From NCBI GenBank assembly GCA_049324115.1, contig JBMOMN010000036.1, positions 1-64,000 of the forward strand: a stretch of DNA of 64,000 nucleotides, in the 5' to 3' direction. The first letter of the stretch is position 1; the number at the start of each line of letters is the position of its first letter. This document shows positions 24,342-31,746 of the stretch, one piece after another. The notes beneath the pieces are model-generated. The model did no database searches. It was not told the origin of the DNA and worked only from the letters and a program-made list of their open reading frames with translations. Position numbers and translations under genes: made by a program. This DNA comes from UBA5796 sp040752455 (GTDB lineage: Bacteria; Chloroflexota; Anaerolineae; Anaerolineales; Villigracilaceae).

Positions 24342-25280
24342 ATGCGCATCCTCTTCCTCTTCCTCGACGGCATCGGCCTCGGCCCCGACGACCCCGCGAC
24401 CAACCCCCTCGCCCGCGCCCACATGCCCACCCTCCAATCCCTGCTCGGCGGACAGCGCCTGCTGGCGTCCGCCGCGCCGTATCACGGCGAGCGGGCCACC
24501 CTCCTGGCCCTGGACGCCGCCCTGGGCGTGGACGGGCTGCCCCAGTCCGCCACGGGACAGGCGGTGCTGGTGACCGGGGTCAACGTCCCGGCGGAGATCG
24601 GCTACCATTACGGCCCCAAGCCCAACCCCGAAGTGGCGGCCTATCTCAATAACGGGAACACGCTCTTTTCCTGGCTGCGCGCCGAGGGGAAATCCGCCGC
24701 CTTGCTCAACGCCTATCCGCCGCGCTACTTCGACGGGATCGAGAGCGGCAAACGGCTCTACTCGTCCATCCCGCTGGCCGTCACCAGCGCCGGCATCCCG
24801 CTTTTCACGCAAAAGGAATTATTCGCCGGGGAAGCCCTGTCAGCCGATTTCACCGGCCAGGGCTGGCGCGAGATGCTCGGCTTCCCGGATGCGCCGCTGA
24901 TGAGTCCGCAACAGGCCGGGGAAAAATTGCTCCAATTGGCTATGCGCTACGACTTCTCCCTGTTCGAGTATTGGGCCAGCGACTACGCCGGTCACAAGCA
25001 AAACATGGACTGGGCGGTGCGGCAGATGGAGGCCTTCGATGGGGTGCTGGAGGGGATTTTGGAGACTGGAGACTGGGGACCGGGGACGGAACAGGATGAG
25101 CTGCTGGTTTTGGTGACCTCCGACCACGGGAACATGGAGGACCTGTCCACCCGGCGGCATACGGGGGCCAAAGTGCCGGGGCTGTTGATCGGGTCGAGGG
25201 CGGCGAGGGAGCGGTTTGCGGAGGGGTTGTCCAGTTTGGCAGACGTGGTCCCGGTAATAAGGAGGGCGCTGGCCAGGTAG
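24342..25280 (+). CDS. Alkaline-phosphatase-superfamily metalloenzyme (phosphomutase-like)
   Basis: The 312-residue protein has two-metal active-site elements of the phosphopentomutase/independent phosphoglycerate mutase group: Asp9 in Leu-Asp-Gly-Ile-Gly, a candidate nucleophile in Gln-Ser-Ala-Thr-Gly-Gln (69-71), Asp214 and His218 (Asp-Tyr-Ala-Gly-His), Asp261-His262 (Ser-Asp-His-Gly-Asn), and a late Arg-His-Thr-Gly. It lacks the extra domain of either mutase, so substrate is open. A heptamer-type insertion (GGAGACT twice, then GGGGACC and GGGGACG, 25061-25088) encodes a short Thr/Gly/Pro-rich loop just before the last metal motif. Confidence 0.75.
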   Translation: MRILFLFLDGIGLGPDDPATNPLARAHMPTLQSLLGGQRLLASAAPYHGERATLLALDAALGVDGLPQSATGQAVLVTGVNVPAEIGYHYGPKPNPEVAAYLNNGNTLFSWLRAEGKSAALLNAYPPRYFDGIESGKRLYSSIPLAVTSAGIPLFTQKELFAGEALSADFTGQGWREMLGFPDAPLMSPQQAGEKLLQLAMRYDFSLFEYWASDYAGHKQNMDWAVRQMEAFDGVLEGILETGDWGPGTEQDELLVLVTSDHGNMEDLSTRRHTGAKVPGLLIGSRAARERFAEGLSSLADVVPVIRRALAR

Positions 25281-25284
25281 TAGC

Positions 25285-25363
25285 TCACGTTCAAAACGTG
25301 ACCTACGACTTCGGAAGTCTTGGCAAGTTTGGCAGATGTAACTCCGGCGATACGGAGAATCTT
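25285..25363 (+). repeat. Palindromes followed by a partial copy of the upstream gene end
   Basis: Palindromes TCACGTTCAAAACGTGA (25285-25301) and GACTTCGGAAGTC (25307-25319) are followed by sequence resembling the last codons of the preceding gene: Ser-Leu-Ala-Asp-Val-Thr-Pro-Ala-Ile-Arg-Arg versus Ser-Leu-Ala-Asp-Val-Val-Pro-Val-Ile-Arg-Arg. This looks like an insertion with a duplicated or displaced gene end. Confidence 0.6.
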
Positions 25364-25406
25364 GCAAAAAATAAAAAATGTAGACATTGACTGGAGGGTA
25401 CCAAAA

Positions 25407-25774
25407 ATGATACAATCGTCGGCGGATGATGAGAATTTGCGCTTGAAGGTGGTATTCTTTCGGACCGAAAGAGGCCATGAACCGGTTCGCGAATGGCTGA
25501 AATCGCTTTCGCAGGAAGAGAGACGCGCCATCGGCGAGGATGTAAAAACAGCGCAATTTGGATGGCCATTGGGAATGCCGCTTATCCGCAAACTGGAACC
25601 GGGATTTGGGAAGTGCGCTCACATCTTCCTTCTGGCATAGCACGAGCTTTATTCACGATTGAAGGCAATATGATGATCCTTCTGCATGGGTTTATCAAGA
25701 AATCCCAAAAGACGCCCCCTGAGGATTTACATCTTGTCCGAAGACGATTGGCACAATTACGAGGTGAGTCATGA
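25407..25774 (+). pseudogene. RelE/HigB-type toxin with a frameshift
   Basis: The ATG at 25407 has GGAGGG eight bases upstream. The first about 65 codons read like a Gp49/HigB-family RNase toxin, up to Ile-Arg-Lys-Leu-Glu-Pro-Gly. The frame then ends at 25640, while the expected continuation (Trp-Glu-Val-Arg-Ser-His-Leu-Pro-Ser-Gly, then Phe-Ile-Lys-Lys) carries on in another frame to 25774. Adding one base in the G-run at about 25600-25603 restores a single protein. So one base is missing, by mutation or read error. The antitoxin follows with an ATGA overlap, the usual toxin-first HigBA order. Loss of toxin with kept antitoxin is a common decay path. Confidence 0.75.
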
Positions 25775-26052
25775 AAAAAGAACACATCGGTTCCGATTTC
25801 GACGAGTTCCTGGCTGAGGAAGGTCTGTTGGCCGAAGCCGAGGCTGTGGCGATCAAGCGGGTGATCGCTTTCCAGGTTGAACAGTTGATGAAGGAACAAC
25901 ACCTGACCAAGACCGAGATGTCCCGCCGCATGAACACCAGCCGGGCCGCCCTGGAACGCTTGCTCGACCCCCGCTCGCCAGCCGTCACCCTCCAAACCCT
26001 GGACCGGGCCGCCAGGGCCTTGGGTAAACGCCTGCAAATCACGCTGACGTAA
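25771..26052 (+). CDS. HigA-type antitoxin with XRE helix-turn-helix
   Basis: Ninety-three residues, with a C-terminal XRE/Cro-like DNA-binding domain: Leu-Thr-Lys-Thr-Glu-Met-Ser-Arg-Arg-Met, then Ser-Arg-Ala-Ala-Leu-Glu-Arg-Leu-Leu. The acidic N-terminal half is likely the toxin-binding part. It overlaps the end of the toxin remnant by four bases. It would bind and silence its own promoter with the toxin as corepressor. Intact and probably still expressed. Confidence 0.88.
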   Translation: MKKEHIGSDFDEFLAEEGLLAEAEAVAIKRVIAFQVEQLMKEQHLTKTEMSRRMNTSRAALERLLDPRSPAVTLQTLDRAARALGKRLQITLT

Positions 26053-26110
26053 ACAGTTCACGGACTCAAAAGTCTCCCGACTTTTGAGCGGCAAGGCGGG
26101 TCACTTGTAG

Positions 26111-26131
26111 GGACAAATTGGCAATTTGTCC
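26111..26131. repeat. Short dispersed palindrome, copy at 26.1 kb
   Basis: Identical to the 21-base palindrome at 15961-15981. It sits in the 283-base gap between the antitoxin and KAP-FGE genes, which also holds a GGGGGC-TAC-GCCCCC hairpin near 26272 and AT-rich GCGAATACA-type words. No gene was seen there. Confidence 0.7.
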
Positions 26132-26335
26132 TACGAACTACGGTCCAACCCTCCACGAATGGGACCGCGAATACACAAACCGGGACGACTCTTCGTTCAT
26201 TCGCGCCTTATTCGTTCCATTCGTGGGCGGAGGTTCCGCAACCTTCGCAAGGTTGTTTGTCGGAACCCAAAGGGGGCTACGCCCCCTCTGGACACCCCCA
26301 CAGGATTCAGAAAACAGAAGCCAGAATCCAAAACC

Positions 26336-28582
26336 TTAACCGGGGGAGAGCACCACACGGAAACCAAGATAGCTGTTGAAGTCGTCAGGAGAGTTCCTGT
26401 ACCGAAAGGCACAGCGGGCGTTGTTCCGATTGATGTTCCACGAGCCGCCGCGCACCGCCCGCGCTCCCGAAGCATTTTCATCTTCCCTTTTGAGCTGCGC
26501 TTTGATCTCTGCCGGGTATGGATATTTATCCCACAGGGAGCGGGTCCACTCCCAGACGTTGCCGCTCATATCTGCCACGCCATACGGGCTGTCGCCCAGC
26601 GGGGAGAACTGCGTTACCGGGGTCGTCCCGCCAATCTTGATTTCGCTCGAATTACAGCGTTTCGGGTCCCAGTCGTCCCCCCAGGGATAGAGGTTGCCAT
26701 ACGCGCCGCGGGCGGCCTTTTCCCACTCGGCCTCGGAGGGCAGGCGGTAGAGATAGCCGGAGGGCAAATCCGCCTTTTGGGTTTCGTTCAGCCAGGCGAT
26801 GAATTTTTGAGCATTTTGCCAGGATACCCGCGTCACCGGATGGTCTTTCTTTTTCTGCCAATCCGAAACGGGGTGCTCCCCGCCGGCCGCTTTCAAATAC
26901 ACGCCGTATTCGGCGTTGGTGACCGGGAAGCGGGCCATGAAGTAATCGTAGGGGAGGTCGAGGGTATGTTGAGGCTTTTCGTCATCAGCAGCAAACTTAT
27001 CATCGTCCTTGCTGCCCATGATGAATTTGCCCGCAGGAATGGGCATGAATTCCATCCCGGCGAAGAAGCGCGCCCCTTCGCGGGAAGGCTGCTGGCCTTT
27101 TGGCCCCAGGCCGCGAGTGGTTATCGTTTCATCAGCGGGTTCGAGGTCTTCGGGTTTAAGGTCAAAGGTCGCAGGTTGCAGGTCCGGTTCTTGGGTCTGG
27201 GCTTCGGCAGGCCCTTCGACTTCGCTCAGGGCGGGTTTCTCTTGGGCAGGTTTCTCCGGCGGGGCGGAGAGATGCAGGAAATCGTCCAGGGCGGCGGCGT
27301 CGAAGGCCGGACTGAAGGCTTCGATAGCCCGCAGGGTGCGCCGCAGGCGCGGCACTTTGTTGTAGCCTTCGTAATAACTCTCCAATGGCCTGGCTTCCTC
27401 GCCCCCCGCAGCCCATTTGAGCGCATCCCGCACGAAATCGAAACGCAACTCCATATCGTCGAAATCGAAAATCTTGTCTTTGAACTCCGGCGGGGCGGCC
27501 CGCATCAGCACCTGCCAGCGTACAAAATCATCCCTGACCCCGGCGTGTCCCTTGCCGGTGTTGAGCAGCAAGGCCCAGGCCAGGTTGATGTCGTTCAGGA
27601 AGGTTTTGACCTTGCGCGGGTTGAGTTCGGCCCCCACGGAAATGATCTGCCAGTGCTTCGCCATCTCAGGATCGTGGCTTTGAGCCTGGATGAACTGGCC
27701 CATCTCTTCATCGGGCAGGGAGGGCAGGTTGAAGCGCAGTTGGATGATCTTTTCGAGATATTCGCCGCTCTCTGATCCATCCGCAAACTTGTAATGTTCT
27801 TTCACCGCCTCCCGCACCCGGTCGGCGTCCGCGCCGAGCACGAAGACACAGCCTTTTTTGTCCAGGAACAACTTGACCGCTTCCAGCACCTGGACGGTCT
27901 TCTCCGGCAGGCAGCGGTCGAGGTCGTCTATGAAAATGACCAGCGCGCCTTCCTGGTCGTTGATCTTCGGGTACTGGCTCTTGCCATGCACCCAGAGCGC
28001 CAGCAGGTTTTCGAAGGCGCTGTCGAAATAGTCGAAAAAGGCGGTGTGGGTCTTGAAAGGCGACTCGCTGCGATGCTTCTGCGGATCGAATTTGACCTGC
28101 AATTCCGCTCCCAGCCCGCCGAATTTGAACTGGAAGGCGTTGATGAACATTTCAACGAAATCGTACTCCGGCGCAAGCTCCTCCCCGCCTAAAATTGCCT
28201 TGAACTTATCCTTCAATTTCCCGGCTTGCATTTCCTGCAAAATCTTGCGGACCAGCGCCACCAGCAGTTCGGATTCATCCTGGTATTTCCAGGCGTCGAA
28301 CCAGACGACTTTGCATGGGCGAAACTGTGCCTTTTCCTGTGGATCGAAATAGCCGCTTTGGGCCTTGAGCATCATCTCTATCCGGTGCAGGAGGGTAGTC
28401 TTTCCCGATCCCCATGCGCCGCTGATGCCGATCACCAACGGGGTGCGCGTTTCGATGCTTGCGACCAGGCGGGACAGGGTTATCGCGAAGGCATCGAAGT
28501 TGAATGCGGCCTTTTCATCCAATTCGAGCGGCAGGTCATGGCGGATTTTTGGCGTTTCGAGTTTGCGTTTTCTGTCTGTCAT
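26336..28582 (-). CDS. KAP P-loop NTPase fused to an FGE/sulfatase-modifying-like domain
   Basis: The start at 28582 has GGGGAGAG upstream; the protein is 748 residues. The KAP NTPase (about 20-370) has Walker A Gly-Ala-Trp-Gly-Ser-Gly-Lys-Thr (55-62) and a Walker B Ile-Asp-Asp-Leu-Asp-Arg. A Pro/Glu-rich linker, partly encoded by a dispersed CCCTGAGCGAAGTCGAAGGG word, leads to a C-terminal FGE (SUMF1-like, C-lectin fold) domain ending Arg-Gly-Gly-Ser-Trp ... Gly-Phe-Arg-Val-Val. KAP ATPases are membrane-associated signalling or defence NTPases; here no helices are inserted. The FGE part lacks an obvious sulfatase partner, so it more likely recognises something. The last 30 codons are rich in AAC/AAT, as in diversity-generating targets. 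Confidence 0.85.
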   Translation of the reverse strand: MTDRKRKLETPKIRHDLPLELDEKAAFNFDAFAITLSRLVASIETRTPLVIGISGAWGSGKTTLLHRIEMMLKAQSGYFDPQEKAQFRPCKVVWFDAWKYQDESELLVALVRKILQEMQAGKLKDKFKAILGGEELAPEYDFVEMFINAFQFKFGGLGAELQVKFDPQKHRSESPFKTHTAFFDYFDSAFENLLALWVHGKSQYPKINDQEGALVIFIDDLDRCLPEKTVQVLEAVKLFLDKKGCVFVLGADADRVREAVKEHYKFADGSESGEYLEKIIQLRFNLPSLPDEEMGQFIQAQSHDPEMAKHWQIISVGAELNPRKVKTFLNDINLAWALLLNTGKGHAGVRDDFVRWQVLMRAAPPEFKDKIFDFDDMELRFDFVRDALKWAAGGEEARPLESYYEGYNKVPRLRRTLRAIEAFSPAFDAAALDDFLHLSAPPEKPAQEKPALSEVEGPAEAQTQEPDLQPATFDLKPEDLEPADETITTRGLGPKGQQPSREGARFFAGMEFMPIPAGKFIMGSKDDDKFAADDEKPQHTLDLPYDYFMARFPVTNAEYGVYLKAAGGEHPVSDWQKKKDHPVTRVSWQNAQKFIAWLNETQKADLPSGYLYRLPSEAEWEKAARGAYGNLYPWGDDWDPKRCNSSEIKIGGTTPVTQFSPLGDSPYGVADMSGNVWEWTRSLWDKYPYPAEIKAQLKREDENASGARAVRGGSWNINRNNARCAFRYRNSPDDFNSYLGFRVVLSPG

Positions 28583-28908
28583 ATCACTCTCCCCAATGGG
28601 ACGGAGGGTGGAGGTGCGTCGCACCTGTTTCGACGGGAGCGGCCTCAGCCAGAAGCGGTTCTGCTTTAGCGGATGCGCCTACTGAGGGTGCGTCGCACCT
28701 GTTTCAACGGGAGCAGCCTCAGCCAGAAGCGGTTCCGCTTTAGCGGATGCGCCTGCCGGTCAGGTGCGTCGCACTCGCGGGCAGGGTCGTTCTTTATCAT
28801 TGTACAACAACCGGACAAAAATTAAGCCAGCTATTTTATTGAATCGAGCCAGCTTAATTTGTGTGTCGAGCATGCTCGATTCACGAGCAGTCACGTTTCA
28901 AACGTGAC
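28583..28908. repeat. Tandem 73-bp repeats and palindromes between KAP-FGE and hemW
   Basis: A 73-base unit starting GAGGTGCGTCGCACCT occurs at 28611-28683 and again at 28684-28756, with a partial third at 28762. Each unit holds the palindrome GGTGCGTCGCACC and an AGAAGCGGTTCTGCTT hairpin. Farther on are TCGAGCATGCTCGA and TCACGTTTCAAACGTGA (28891-28907), the latter a relative of 25285. Nothing here codes. Confidence 0.75.
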
Positions 28909-30189
28909 CTACACAAATCTCATGAAGACCTGGTTGGCGAGCAGGCGGGCGCGGGGGGTGAGCCTTAAGACTTCCGAAGTCTTGCCTCGCTCCGCTGCGC
29001 TTCGGGGGTGCTTCGCAAAGACTTCGGAAGTCTCCGGTACAGCCCACTCGACCAGGCCCAACCGGAGCAGATCGTCCACTTCCTGCGGGAAGGCTTCGGG
29101 GATGGACAGGCCGTAGCGGGCGCGGAAATCGCTATCGGATACGCCTTCGCGGGTCAGGCGCAGGCCGGTCATCATCGTCTCCTGCATGTCTTCGCGGGGG
29201 GTGTTTTTGTGGGAGTTGACCGTCGCAGGGGTCAGTGGGAATTGGTAATTGGTAATTGGTAAATCGTAAGTCGTAAGTCGTTCGATGTAGGTCTTGATGC
29301 GCAGGACGTTCGAGTAGCGCACCCCGTCGGCGTAGCCGTGCGCGCCGGCGCCGAGTCCCAGGTAGGGCAGGTTGCGCCAGTATTGCAGGTTGTGGCGGCA
29401 CTCAAATTCTGAATTCTGAATTCTGAATTCTGAATTTGCCTTCGCCCAATTGGAAATCTCGTATTGGATAAAGCCATTCTGACCCAGGAACCCGTCGGCC
29501 CACTCGTACATTTCGGCGGCCACATCCGGGTCAGGAGATGAGAGCAGGCCCCGGGCGGACCAGCGCCCGAAGGGGGTCCCGTGCTCCAGGGTCAGGGCGT
29601 AGAGCGAGAGATGCTCCGGGGACAGGTCCACGGCCCGTTTGACGGTAGCCTGCCAGCGGTCCAGGGATTGTTCCGGGAGGCCGTAGATCAGGTCGAGGGA
29701 CAGGTTGTCGAAACCGGCGCGCCGCGCCCAGGTCACGGCTTCGATCACGTCGAAGAAATCGTGCTCCCGTTCGAGCATCCGCAGCTCGTCGGGATGGGAG
29801 GACTGGACGCCGAAACTGATGCGGTTGACGCCCAGGGAGCGCAGGTCACGCAGGTATTCGAGCGAGACCGTGCCGGGGTTGGCTTCGATGGTGGTCTCGG
29901 GGTTGTCGAGGGGAAAATGATCGGTGAGAGCGGCCAGGATTTGCTCGAATTGGGACGGGGATAAAAGCGATGGCGTGCCGCCGCCAAAGAAAATGGTTTT
30001 AGTCTGGTAGTTGGATAGTTGGTTCGTTCGATAGTCGGTTCGTTGGCCGAGAAAGCCGATCTCGCGGACGAGGGCGTCCACGTAGGCGGGGATGGCGGCA
30101 CCCTGGCCGGCGTAGGTGTTGAAGTCGCAGTAAGCGCAGCGGTGGCGGCAGAAGGGGATGTGGAGGTAGATGGAGAGGGGGTGTGTCAT
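28909..30189 (-). CDS. hemW: HemW-like radical SAM protein
   Basis: The ATG at 30189 (Met-Thr-His-Pro-Leu-Ser) gives 426 residues; longer upstream frames run into repeats. The radical SAM cluster is Cys-Arg-His-Arg-Cys-Ala-Tyr-Cys, followed by Gly-Gly-Gly-Thr-Pro-Ser and the HemN/HemW tail domain. HemW is a heme chaperone delivering heme to respiratory enzymes, fitting the many cytochromes here. The gene carries at least four repeat-derived insertions, all in frame: 28968-29033 (palindrome, 66 bases), about 29240-29278 (AATTGGT and CGTAAGT heptamers), 29406-29433 (ATTCTGA four times) and about 30004-30047. Confidence 0.9.
   Translation of the reverse strand: MTHPLSIYLHIPFCRHRCAYCDFNTYAGQGAAIPAYVDALVREIGFLGQRTDYRTNQLSNYQTKTIFFGGGTPSLLSPSQFEQILAALTDHFPLDNPETTIEANPGTVSLEYLRDLRSLGVNRISFGVQSSHPDELRMLEREHDFFDVIEAVTWARRAGFDNLSLDLIYGLPEQSLDRWQATVKRAVDLSPEHLSLYALTLEHGTPFGRWSARGLLSSPDPDVAAEMYEWADGFLGQNGFIQYEISNWAKANSEFRIQNSEFECRHNLQYWRNLPYLGLGAGAHGYADGVRYSNVLRIKTYIERLTTYDLPITNYQFPLTPATVNSHKNTPREDMQETMMTGLRLTREGVSDSDFRARYGLSIPEAFPQEVDDLLRLGLVEWAVPETSEVFAKHPRSAAERGKTSEVLRLTPRARLLANQVFMRFV
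28968..29033. repeat. 66-bp palindromic element inside hemW
   Basis: AGACTTCCGAAGTCT (28968-28982) and AGACTTCGGAAGTCT (29019-29033) bound the element, each followed or preceded by TTGC/GCAA. Its 66 bases equal 22 codons and read through in the C-terminal domain of HemW. Confidence 0.75.
29406..29433. repeat. ATTCTGA heptamer array inside hemW
   Basis: Four perfect copies of ATTCTGA (28 bases) with a trailing ATT. Encodes a short Asn/Ser/Glu/Phe/Arg/Ile-rich repeat. A gain or loss of one unit would shift the frame. Confidence 0.85.
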
Positions 30190-30223
30190 TGGTTGGGTCC
30201 GTTCCGATTTGGTGCTCGATGAA

Positions 30224-30346
30224 GTGTTGCGTGGAGAGTGTTGCGTGGAGAGAGTTGCGTGGAACGTGTTGCGTGAACGTGTTGCGTGGAGAGTGTTGCG
30301 TGGAACGTGTTGCGTAGAGCGTGTTCCGTGTTTACTGTGTACCTGT
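30224..30346. repeat. GTGTTGC-GTGGARM 14-mer array upstream of hemW
   Basis: About eight imperfect copies of a unit alternating GTGTTGC with GTGGAGA or GTGGAAC, then GTTTACGTG-type words to about 30390. The array fills the gap between hemW and the end of the upstream MFS gene. A related short copy lies within that MFS gene (about 30910-30950). Confidence 0.75.
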
Positions 30347-30361
30347 TTACGTGGTGCGTGT

Positions 30362-31519
30362 TTACGTGTGTACCTGTGTACCTGGATGCGTGGTACGCGG
30401 CAGGCCAACCAGGAGGGCGAGCGGCCCGGCGAGCAGCAGCCATAAGGCCGGGCCGAGACCGAAGGCCTGGGCCGCGGCCCCAATGCCGAACGGGAGCAGG
30501 CTGCCAACCACGCCGGTGAGGTTGTCGAGAGCCATGACTGTGCCGCTCTGCCCCGGCATGGACGAGTATAACCTGCCCCGCAGGATGGCGTACCACCCGG
30601 CGTTGAACAGTCCCATCAGCCCGAGCAGGGCCAGTTTGACGGGGAAGGCCGGGACGAGCAGGAAGGCCGGGAAGAGGGCCAGTTCGGCCAGCACGCTGAC
30701 CCGCAGGTAGGCCAGCCCGTCGAAGCGTTCGAGCAGGGGGATGAGCAGGAAATCGCCCAGCAGCCCGACCCCGGTCCAGACCGCTACGGCGAAAGCCGCA
30801 CTGGCAGGGGACAGCCCGGCCACGTCCACGAAGTAGAGCGCCAGGTAGCCGTAGAGCACGTCCAGCATCAGGTCGGAGAATTCGAGCAGGACGAGCCAGC
30901 GCAAGGTGGAGGTGTTGCGGAGGGAGTGGAGCGTGTTGCGTATTCCGTGGATGAGGTCGGAGAAACGGGGCAGGGCGTGGCGGCCGCCGGGGTCGGACGG
31001 GAGGGCGCGCCAAGCAGCCAGGACAGCCAGGACGGAGAGCAAGGCCAGCATCAGGTAGACGCCGCGCCAGGTGACGCCCGCAAAGGCCGCCAGCCCGAGG
31101 AAGACCGGACCCGTCACCACGCCCAGCGACCCGGCGAAGGTCCAGCGAGCCATGGCGTGGTCGTGGCGATCGGGAGCGGAATCCATCAGCGAAGCCTGCG
31201 ACAGGCTGACGAAGGCCCCGGAGGAGGGGTAGAAAAGGATGAAAGAGAAAAGCAAGAGGGTAAAGCTGGAGGCGGTGGAGGTCAACAGGAGGGCGAGCGT
31301 GAAGAAGATCCCGCCGCCCAGGATCAGGGCACGCCGCCGCCAGACATCCCCCAGGATGCCGAGGAACGGCTCGATAAAAGTGGAGATCAATCCCGGCAGG
31401 CTGGCGGCCAGGCCGATCTGGAGGTAGGTCAGGCCCAGTTCGTCGCGGATGGCCGGCCAGGCCGCGGCGTGGACGCCGAAGACCAGTTCGTCGAGGAATT
31501 CGATGATGAGGTAAAGCAT
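30362..31519 (-). CDS. MFS transporter
   Basis: A 385-residue protein with about 12 membrane helices and an MFS loop 2-3 motif (Gly-Asp-Val-Trp-Arg-Arg-Arg). Substrate is unknown. The central cytoplasmic loop contains a repeat-derived insertion (Asn-Thr-Leu-His-Ser-Leu-Arg-Asn-Thr). The C-terminal residues (Thr-His-Pro-Gly-Thr-Gln-Val-His-Thr) are read from the 14-mer repeat, so the native end may have been replaced. No ribosome site is visible before the ATG; a heptamer array lies 15 bases upstream of it. Confidence 0.8.
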   Translation of the reverse strand: MLYLIIEFLDELVFGVHAAAWPAIRDELGLTYLQIGLAASLPGLISTFIEPFLGILGDVWRRRALILGGGIFFTLALLLTSTASSFTLLLFSFILFYPSSGAFVSLSQASLMDSAPDRHDHAMARWTFAGSLGVVTGPVFLGLAAFAGVTWRGVYLMLALLSVLAVLAAWRALPSDPGGRHALPRFSDLIHGIRNTLHSLRNTSTLRWLVLLEFSDLMLDVLYGYLALYFVDVAGLSPASAAFAVAVWTGVGLLGDFLLIPLLERFDGLAYLRVSVLAELALFPAFLLVPAFPVKLALLGLMGLFNAGWYAILRGRLYSSMPGQSGTVMALDNLTGVVGSLLPFGIGAAAQAFGLGPALWLLLAGPLALLVGLPRTTHPGTQVHT

Positions 31520-31534
31520 GGCGGTAAGTGGTGG

Positions 31535-31583
31535 TTGGTAATTGGTAATTGGTAATTGGTAATTGGTAATTGGTGATTGGTAA
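31535..31583. repeat. TTGGTAA heptamer array next to an MFS start codon
   Basis: Seven contiguous TTGGTAA units, the sixth reading TTGGTGA (49 bases). It lies between divergent MFS genes, immediately 5' of the reverse-strand gene, where promoter or leader sequence is expected. Confidence 0.9.
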
Positions 31584-31746
31584 GCGCAAAAGCCTTGCGG
31601 AGGTTTTTGCCAAGGTGACCGAATTTAACCATACTTTGGGCCGGAGTGGAGATTTCGGAAGTCTAGACCTGCCGGACCAGAACTCCCGGCCATCCCGGCT
31701 GTTATTAATCTTGGTAGAATAGACCAACTCAACCGGGAGACGAACC

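Noticed and set aside
26126..27775. A 549-codon forward frame opposite the KAP-FGE gene.
   Set aside because: It is antisense to a protein with clear Walker and FGE motifs and starts in repeat sequence.
30190..30507. An N-terminal extension of hemW.
   Set aside because: It is translated 14-mer repeat; family similarity and the His-Ile-Pro-Phe-Cys start region begin at the ATG at 30189.
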